From positions 1 through 37,761 of the forward strand of contig USMU01000008.1 of NCBI GenBank assembly GCA_900555925.1: a DNA stretch of 37,761 nucleotides. The letters are read 5' to 3'. The stretch is from an uncultured Clostridium sp. (lineage in GTDB: Bacteria; Bacillota; Clostridia; Christensenellales; Borkfalkiaceae). The notes beneath the pieces are model-generated. The model worked only from the letters and a program-made list of their open reading frames with translations. It did not search any database and was not told the DNA's origin. How positions within the stretch are numbered: the first letter of the stretch is position 1; each line of letters begins with the position of its first letter. The position numbers and the translations under genes are program-made. Of the stretch, positions 33,279 through 37,761 are shown piece after piece.

Positions 33279-34208
33279 TTATTTACCCGATTTTCTGTAC
33301 TGCTCCAACAGGAAAAGAATCGCCATTCTCACCGCCACGCCCGAAAGCACCTGATCCTCTATGCGGCTTTTCCCGTCGTCGATGACGTCGCTGGTAAGCT
33401 CCACCCCGCGGTTGACGGGTCCCGGGTGCATGACGATCGCATCGGGGGAAGCCAAAGACAATACCCGCTCGTTGACTCCGTAAAATTCCGCGTATTCGTT
33501 GAGAGAGGGAAAATTTCCCGCCTGCTGGCGCTCCAATTGAATTCTCAGTCCCATGACGACGTCCGCTCCCTCCACCGCTTCTTCGCGGGAAGTGCAGAGC
33601 TTTGCGCCCAAACGGTCGATTCCCTTGGGGATGAGCGTCTCAGGCGCGTACATTCTCACTTCCGCCCCGAGTTTGGCAAGGGCGAACAGATTGGATTTCG
33701 CCACGCGCGAGTGCTTGATGTCTCCCAGAATCGCCACCTTCAAGCCCTCGATTCTTCCGAATTTTTCCCGCATGGTGCAAAGGTCGAGAAGGGCTTGAGT
33801 GGGATGCTCGTTCATGCCGTCGCCCGCGTTGATGACGCCCGCTTTGACCGTCCTCGCAAGCAGATATGGCGCCCCGCCCATGGGGTGGCGGATAATGATG
33901 AAATCGTTCTTCATCGCGTCCAGCGTCTTGCCCGTATCGATGAGCGTCTCTCCCTTTGCGACGGACGAAGAACTCGCCGCGATATTGATGGTCGTCGCGC
34001 CCATGTATTTTGCCGCCAGCTCAAAGCTGGTGCGCGTCCGCGTGCTGTTCTCGTAAAAGAGAATGGTGGCGGTACAGCCTTCGAGATGCGGCAGTTTCTT
34101 GATTCCCTGCCTCAAAAGCCTCTTCATGTTCGCGGCGGTGTCGAGTATTTCGCAAATCTCTTCCGCGCTCGCGTCCACAAGGCCGAGCAAATCTTTTCTT
34201 TTAATCAT
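33279..34208 (-). CDS. pyrB: Aspartate carbamoyltransferase, catalytic subunit
   Basis: Condenses carbamoyl phosphate with aspartate. The 309-residue protein has the carbamoyl-phosphate loop STRTRTSFE (55-63), DGMNEHPTQALLDL and MHPGPVNRGVE. No regulatory subunit PyrI is present, as in B. subtilis. The ATG overlaps the pyrR stop by 8 nt and AAGGAGG lies inside pyrR, so the two are translationally coupled. Confidence 0.97.
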   Translation of the reverse strand: MIKRKDLLGLVDASAEEICEILDTAANMKRLLRQGIKKLPHLEGCTATILFYENSTRTRTSFELAAKYMGATTINIAASSSSVAKGETLIDTGKTLDAMKNDFIIIRHPMGGAPYLLARTVKAGVINAGDGMNEHPTQALLDLCTMREKFGRIEGLKVAILGDIKHSRVAKSNLFALAKLGAEVRMYAPETLIPKGIDRLGAKLCTSREEAVEGADVVMGLRIQLERQQAGNFPSLNEYAEFYGVNERVLSLASPDAIVMHPGPVNRGVELTSDVIDDGKSRIEDQVLSGVAVRMAILFLLEQYRKSGK

Positions 34209-34749
34209 TCGCGTCCTCCTTTCCGACGACGATTTTATCCTCCGCCGCGCCCAGTTCGGTAAAGTATGCCTCTACGTATTCACTGCGCGCGGTGGGTACG
34301 TTTTTGCCCACGAAATCCGCACGGACGGGCAATTCTCTGCCGCCGCGGTCGATAAGTTCCAGAAGCTGTATCGCCTTGGGCCTCCCGAGCCTGAAAATCG
34401 TTTCGATAGCCGCGCGGACGCTCCTGCCCGTGTGCAGCACGTCGTCGCAGAGCACCACGATTTTATCCTCTACGGAAAAATCCAGCTCGCAGTCGGTATG
34501 TTCGGGTACAAAAAAAGCGGAGACCAGATCGTCGCGCTGCATGCCGATATCGATTCCGCCGCAGGGAAGAGTGATCCCCTCCGCTTCGGAAAAACAATCC
34601 CGTATGCGCTTCGCCACGATTTCTCCGCCGCGCCGAATGCCGACAAACACCACCGTTTCGGGATTTTCGTCCCGCTCGGCAATTTCGTGCGCCAGTCTTA
34701 TCAGCGTCCGCCTCATTCCGTTCGCATCCATAATGATATGTTCCGCCAT
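34201..34749 (-). CDS. pyrR: Pyrimidine operon regulator / uracil phosphoribosyltransferase PyrR
   Basis: PyrR senses UMP/UTP against PRPP, binds pyr leader RNA and promotes attenuation; it often also has UPRTase activity. The 182-residue protein has the PRPP motif IVVLCDDVLHTGRSVRAAI (97-115) and the N-terminal MRRTLIRLAHEI and FVGIRRGG. Start ATG at 34747-34749 with GGAGAGGA before it. First gene of pyrRBCFKDE. An intrinsic terminator sits just upstream (34764-34804). Confidence 0.95.
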   Translation of the reverse strand: MAEHIIMDANGMRRTLIRLAHEIAERDENPETVVFVGIRRGGEIVAKRIRDCFSEAEGITLPCGGIDIGMQRDDLVSAFFVPEHTDCELDFSVEDKIVVLCDDVLHTGRSVRAAIETIFRLGRPKAIQLLELIDRGGRELPVRADFVGKNVPTARSEYVEAYFTELGAAEDKIVVGKEDAND

Positions 34750-34763
34750 GCGATTCCTCTCCG

Positions 34764-34804
34764 AAAAATAAAAATACGGCCCGGGCACCGACGCCCAAGA
34801 CCGC
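34764..34804 (-). terminator. Attenuator terminator before pyrR
   Basis: On the minus strand GCGGTCTTGGGC pairs with GCCCGGGCCGT (11 bp with wobble pairs and one bulge, 6-nt loop), followed by ATTTTTATTTTT. It lies between the pyr promoter and pyrR, where PyrR-type attenuators sit. No consensus PyrR-binding loop (AGAGAGG type) was found upstream. Confidence 0.75.
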
Positions 34805-34906
34805 AAAAATCTTCATGCTTTCCGCGCCGCGCGAAAAAACCGCGGCGGATATACTGTCTGCATTTTGTCTTGTCGGCATCTCGGTACCGCTCTTAAAGAT
34901 AGTTTT

Positions 34907-34935
34907 ATTATAGCACACTCCTTTTCGCTTGTAAA
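34907..34935 (-). promoter_or_regulatory. Sigma-A promoter of the pyr operon
   Basis: TTTACA (34930-34935), a 17-nt spacer and TATAAT (34907-34912) with TGc extension on the minus strand. The predicted leader to pyrR is about 150 nt and carries the attenuator. A frame opens at ATG 34877-34879 in the leader but reads through the terminator and is probably fortuitous. Confidence 0.8.
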
Positions 34936-35009
34936 GAGTTCCGAAGCCCTTTTCGGAAAAAATTTTATTCTTTTCCGCGGAGCCGAACAAACCCGCAAAA
35001 AAAAATTCT

Positions 35010-35705
35010 TCAATAAATTTTCACCAATCTGAAATCCGTCTTGTCGCAGGAGGTGAGATAGTATTCCACCCCGTTTTTTTCCGAATACAGAGGGAAATAT
35101 ACGGGGCCGTGCAGATGTCCGAAAATAACTTTGTCCATGCCGCTCTTTTCAAACATCTGCGTGAACAGACTGTCGTCGCGGCGCAGATTGAAGGGAGGGT
35201 AATGAATGAGCGCTATCGTCTTATCCCCCTCTTGTCGGAGCGCCTGCGCGCAGGCGAGCGCGAGGCGGAAGCGCTCCGCTTCGCGGCGATAGAGTTTTTC
35301 GTCGCGCTCGGTATAGTCGGGGCTTCCGGGACACGTCCACCCGCGGGAACCGCAGATAACAAAATCCCCGATTCTGACCGCGTCCGTTTGAAGAAAGACA
35401 AAGGATTCGTCGGGCGCCCTTTCCCTGAGCCGCGTGATACCGTTCCACCAATAATCGTGGTTGCCGCGGATAAAGACCTTTTTCCCAGGCAGGGAGGCGA
35501 GCGCGTACAGGTCGGACATCGCGCCGTCCATTTTCATCGCCCAGCTGATGTCGCCCGCAACGAGCACGACGTCTTCTTCCGTCACTTTTTCCCGCCAATC
35601 CGCTTTTATTTTTTCGAAATGTCCTTCCCAGTTTCCCCCGAAAATATTCATGGGTTTGGAGGAATCCGAAGAAAGGTGCAGATCGCTTATCGCATAAACA
35701 TTCAT
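35010..35705 (-). CDS. Metallophosphoesterase
   Basis: Calcineurin-like phosphoesterase of 231 residues with two metal sites: SDLHLSSDSS (7-16), AGDISWAMK, RGNHDYWW, IHYPPF and GHLHGPVYFP. The set DxH, GD, GNHD, H, GHxH is complete. It resembles clostridial YkuE/YmdB-like small hydrolases whose substrate is unknown. The ATG at 35703-35705 has no SD; a -10 box ends 6 nt before it, so a leaderless mRNA is likely. The upstream open frame cannot be used because it lies in the promoter. Confidence 0.92.
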   Translation of the reverse strand: MNVYAISDLHLSSDSSKPMNIFGGNWEGHFEKIKADWREKVTEEDVVLVAGDISWAMKMDGAMSDLYALASLPGKKVFIRGNHDYWWNGITRLRERAPDESFVFLQTDAVRIGDFVICGSRGWTCPGSPDYTERDEKLYRREAERFRLALACAQALRQEGDKTIALIHYPPFNLRRDDSLFTQMFEKSGMDKVIFGHLHGPVYFPLYSEKNGVEYYLTSCDKTDFRLVKIY

Positions 35706-35711
35706 GGTAAC

Positions 35712-35740
35712 ATTATAACAGATTCTCTGCGGAAAGGCAA
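35712..35740 (-). promoter_or_regulatory. Sigma-A promoter of the metallophosphoesterase, leaderless geometry
   Basis: TTGCCT (35735-35740), a 17-nt spacer and TATAAT (35712-35717) with TGt extension on the minus strand. The ATG starts 6 nt further on, exactly at the expected +1 (35705). Confidence 0.75.
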
Positions 35741-35764
35741 GGATTTTATTTCTCTGAAAAAATT

Positions 35765-35793
35765 CCCGCCCTTCATTTTTAAGAAAGGGCGGG
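35765..35793 (-). terminator. Intrinsic terminator after the 35823-36500 gene
   Basis: CCCGCCCTT and AAGGGCGGG pair over 9 bp with an 11-nt loop. On the minus strand the stem is followed by AATTTTTT. It ends the upstream gene and insulates the metallophosphoesterase promoter. Confidence 0.85.
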
Positions 35794-35822
35794 GATACGG
35801 ACACTTTTTTAATTTCGGCGTT

Positions 35823-36500
35823 TCAGAAACGGTTATCCGTTCCGTTTCCCTTGCAGGCACAGGAACGGGCCTGAGGGTAAAGCGGAAGTTCAAAGAAGCC
35901 CGTACAGATTTCCTGAGAGTATTCCTGAGCGGGCGGAATCGCACAATATCCGTAAGACGGAACCAAAAGCTCCACCTGCATGGCGATTTTGAGAATGACG
36001 GTCGTACACATGCTGACGGTGAAGGTATTGTTCGTCGCGTTGAACGTCCCCTCGGGAGCGACGGCGCTGACGACGCCTTTGACCGTAAACGGCATAATGG
36101 ACGGAGACGGCACGAAAAGAAGCACGTCTTCGTTGAGCGTGACCGACGAAGTCGCCTTGCCCTCGGTGCCCGAAGCGTCCATATAAAGGACCTCGACGGG
36201 AATCGTGACGGACGCCTGAACGCGGGCGCACTGTTTATCCGATTGGCGGTCTATGTTGAGATTGGAGACCGTAGCCTCGGAAGAGAGGGAGCGAGCGCTG
36301 ATGAACGTCAGCGGATATGTAGGATTTTCGGGCACGAAGTCGGTAAGTTCCAGCGTATAGTTTTCAAGCTGCGTCTGCTTGATGCAGGCGTCGAATATCT
36401 TTTCCGCCTGAATACATACTTTTTCCGTCAAGCCGTTCAACGGATTGCCCGTAATGGTGCCGGGGCACTTATCCGATTGAAAATTAGAATAAAACGACAT
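35823..36500 (-). CDS. Conserved-looking Cys-containing protein, function unknown
   Basis: 225 residues, no signal peptide and no membrane helix. It begins MSFYSNFQSDKCPGTITGNP, then has a long stretch of alternating beta-like segments (YTLELTDFV; VTIPVEVLYMDASG; SVTLNEDVLLFVP; TVSMCTTVILKIAMQVELLV) and ends PQARSCACKGNGTDNRF. Eight Cys are spread over the chain. The pattern suggests beta-sandwich repeats like those of spore-coat or envelope proteins, but I cannot assign a family. The start is the ATG at 36498-36500 after AGGAGG. A TATAAT lies at 36585-36590 with a poor -35. The 35765-35793 hairpin follows. Confidence 0.75.
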   Translation of the reverse strand: MSFYSNFQSDKCPGTITGNPLNGLTEKVCIQAEKIFDACIKQTQLENYTLELTDFVPENPTYPLTFISARSLSSEATVSNLNIDRQSDKQCARVQASVTIPVEVLYMDASGTEGKATSSVTLNEDVLLFVPSPSIMPFTVKGVVSAVAPEGTFNATNNTFTVSMCTTVILKIAMQVELLVPSYGYCAIPPAQEYSQEICTGFFELPLYPQARSCACKGNGTDNRF

Positions 36501-36680
36501 TTTAACCTCCTGTAACGAAATAACCTTGAAGAAGAAACCGCGAAAGACGCGCGGCGCTTCAAGTTCCTCCGTAATCAATTACTTATTATATCTTATGTCG
36601 GGGAAAAAATTTTCGTGTTATGCCGCAAAAAGATTTTCCCTTCGCGTTCCGACTACCCTCGTCCCCGCGGCGCGTCCCGA

Positions 36681-36962
36681 TCACAGCAATACTTTCATTC
36701 CGGGATATAAAAGAGCGGTCATGTTCTTTTTTTCAAAATTTTCTTCGCTTCCCGAAAGCAGCGCCTTCGTATCCCCCGCGCGCACGGTATAGAGATTTCC
36801 CCTGACGGCGGGAATATACAGAATTTGTCCCTCCCGAACGTCCTCTTTCAGAGAATTATGGCCTATCAGCACGCTTTCGGGAAGATGAAAGGCGTCGGAA
36901 ATTTCTTTCAGCGTCTGTCCCCGTTTGACCTTATAAAATTGCGGAATGATAATTGTCAGCAT
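36681..36962 (-). CDS. LysM domain protein
   Basis: 93 residues. The first half is a clear LysM motif, YKVKRGQTLKEISDAFHLPE...HNSLKEDVREGQILYIP. The second half (LYTVRAGDTKALLSGSEENF... PGMKVLL) looks like a degenerate second LysM. No signal peptide is seen, so if it binds peptidoglycan it may be a spore-cortex protein acting in the mother cell; this is inference. The ATG at 36960-36962 follows a TATAAT by exactly 6 nt (36969-36974). The 6-nt discriminator GGAGTG would serve as SD only in a longer transcript, so a leaderless start is possible. Divergent from the flippase gene. Confidence 0.82.
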   Translation of the reverse strand: MLTIIIPQFYKVKRGQTLKEISDAFHLPESVLIGHNSLKEDVREGQILYIPAVRGNLYTVRAGDTKALLSGSEENFEKKNMTALLYPGMKVLL

Positions 36963-37031
36963 CACTCCATTATATGCGGGAAGAAAAGAAATTATCCTCA
37001 TAAATCGCAGGGCAAGCCCGTACAATAAATT

Positions 37032-37761
37032 ATGAAAAAAAATAACATCTATCGAACGGCCGCGCTCGTCACGGGACTTTCCGTCGCGGAGCGCGCACTC
37101 GGATTTTTATATCGCATCGTCCTTTCGCGCCTCATCGGGTCGGAGGGGCTCGGACTCTATCAGGTCGCCCTGTCCGTATTTTCCGTCTTCATCACGCTGG
37201 GAACGGGCGGAATCCCCATCACCGTATCGCGGCTCATCTCCAAAAGCAAGGCGGCGGGAAATCCGAAAGGGGAACGCTCCGCCGTCACCGCGGGACTTTT
37301 CGCGTCACTGCTCCTCACCCTTCCCGTCTGCCTCGTCTTTCTCCTCTTCGGAAAAAAATTTACCTTTCTCTTTTCCGACGACCGATGCCTGGATATCTTC
37401 TCCATTTTGCTCGTCGGACTTATTTTTTCCTCCGTCTACGCCGTCATTCGCGGCAGCTTTTGGGGAAACAAACAATTTCTTCTTCCCTCCGTCCTCGAAC
37501 TCGTGGAAGAAAGCGTCATGGTCATCGCGGGTGTCCTTCTCCTCCGCGGCATCTCCGACGTATTCGACGGCGCAAAGCGCGCCGCCTTCGCAGTCATCAT
37601 CTCCTATTTCATCTCTTTCTCCGCCTCTTCCGTCTGCTTCTTCGCTCGCGGCGGAAGACTCGCCTCGCCTAAAAAACAATTAAAACCGCTGTTCGCTTCC
37701 GCCATGCCCATTACGGCCGTGCGCGCGGGCGGTTCCCTCGTCGGTTCCGCCAAGGCATGCC
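37032..37761 (+). CDS. SpoVB/MurJ-like oligosaccharide flippase, partial
   Basis: 243 codons are seen and the frame is still open at the window edge. Begins MKKNNIYRTAALVTGLSVAE, then helices with RLIGSEGLGLYQVALSVFSVF, ITLGTGGIPITVSRLISKSKA and SSVYAVIRGSFWGNKQFLLPS. This is the pattern of the MOP-superfamily polysaccharide/lipid II flippases of the SpoVB branch (spore cortex or peptidoglycan precursor export). The ATG at 37032-37034 has no SD; a TACAAT 5 nt upstream with weak -35 again resembles a leaderless start. Confidence 0.88.
   Translation, partial: MKKNNIYRTAALVTGLSVAERALGFLYRIVLSRLIGSEGLGLYQVALSVFSVFITLGTGGIPITVSRLISKSKAAGNPKGERSAVTAGLFASLLLTLPVCLVFLLFGKKFTFLFSDDRCLDIFSILLVGLIFSSVYAVIRGSFWGNKQFLLPSVLELVEESVMVIAGVLLLRGISDVFDGAKRAAFAVIISYFISFSASSVCFFARGGRLASPKKQLKPLFASAMPITAVRAGGSLVGSAKAC

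Overview
The window looks like chromosomal DNA from an anaerobic Gram-positive bacterium of the Clostridia type. The evidence is AddAB instead of RecBCD, a PyrR-led pyrimidine operon with the two-subunit PyrDB/PyrK dihydroorotate dehydrogenase, [FeFe]-hydrogenase genes with a TM1266-type regulator, a SpoVB-like flippase, a LysM protein, sigma-A-like promoters with extended -10 boxes (TGnTATAAT), and strong AGGAGG-type ribosome binding sites. The genus cannot be fixed from the sequence alone; a Christensenellales-like lineage is only a guess. No rRNA, tRNA, CRISPR, transposase or phage gene was seen. Almost all genes lie on the minus strand. The plus-strand exceptions are a PRC-barrel-like gene (129-716), a lipoprotein (8372-9355), a small membrane ORF (28311-28457) and the flippase cut by the right edge (37032 onward).

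Layout: 1-1.4 kb holds a PRC-barrel-like gene converging on a membrane protein. 1.5-8.1 kb is addB-addA (recombinational repair). 8.4-9.4 kb is a lipoprotein of unknown function. 9.4-11.9 kb is tilS-hpt-tetR. 11.9-13.5 kb is a MATE efflux gene whose last part is out of frame. 13.6-20.2 kb is a hydrogen-metabolism island: a group B-like [FeFe] hydrogenase, a NitT/TauT-like ABC transporter (ATPase, permease, lipoprotein), a TM1266-like regulator behind an SD-sequestering hairpin, and a second, divergent [FeFe]-hydrogenase-domain protein followed in frame, after one amber codon, by a 256-codon acidic tail. 20.3-23.3 kb is dut-trmB-adh-HAD phosphatase. 23.5-28.2 kb holds a ZIP metal transporter, trpS, galM and galK. 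28.5-34.9 kb is pyrR-B-C-F-K-D-E (no carAB here) behind a promoter and an intrinsic attenuator. 35.0-37.8 kb holds a metallophosphoesterase, a Cys-containing protein of unknown function, a LysM protein and the SpoVB-like flippase.

The points most worth a second look are: (i) the amber codon joining the divergent hydrogenase-like protein to its acidic tail; (ii) the regulator/ABC transporter/hydrogenase neighbourhood with its hairpin-masked leader; (iii) a templated 14-nt insertion that frameshifts the MATE gene; (iv) several genes whose -10 box sits exactly 6 nt before the ATG, implying leaderless mRNAs; (v) an AddB without a Walker A motif; and (vi) a degenerate ~36-nt repeat between pyrC and pyrF.
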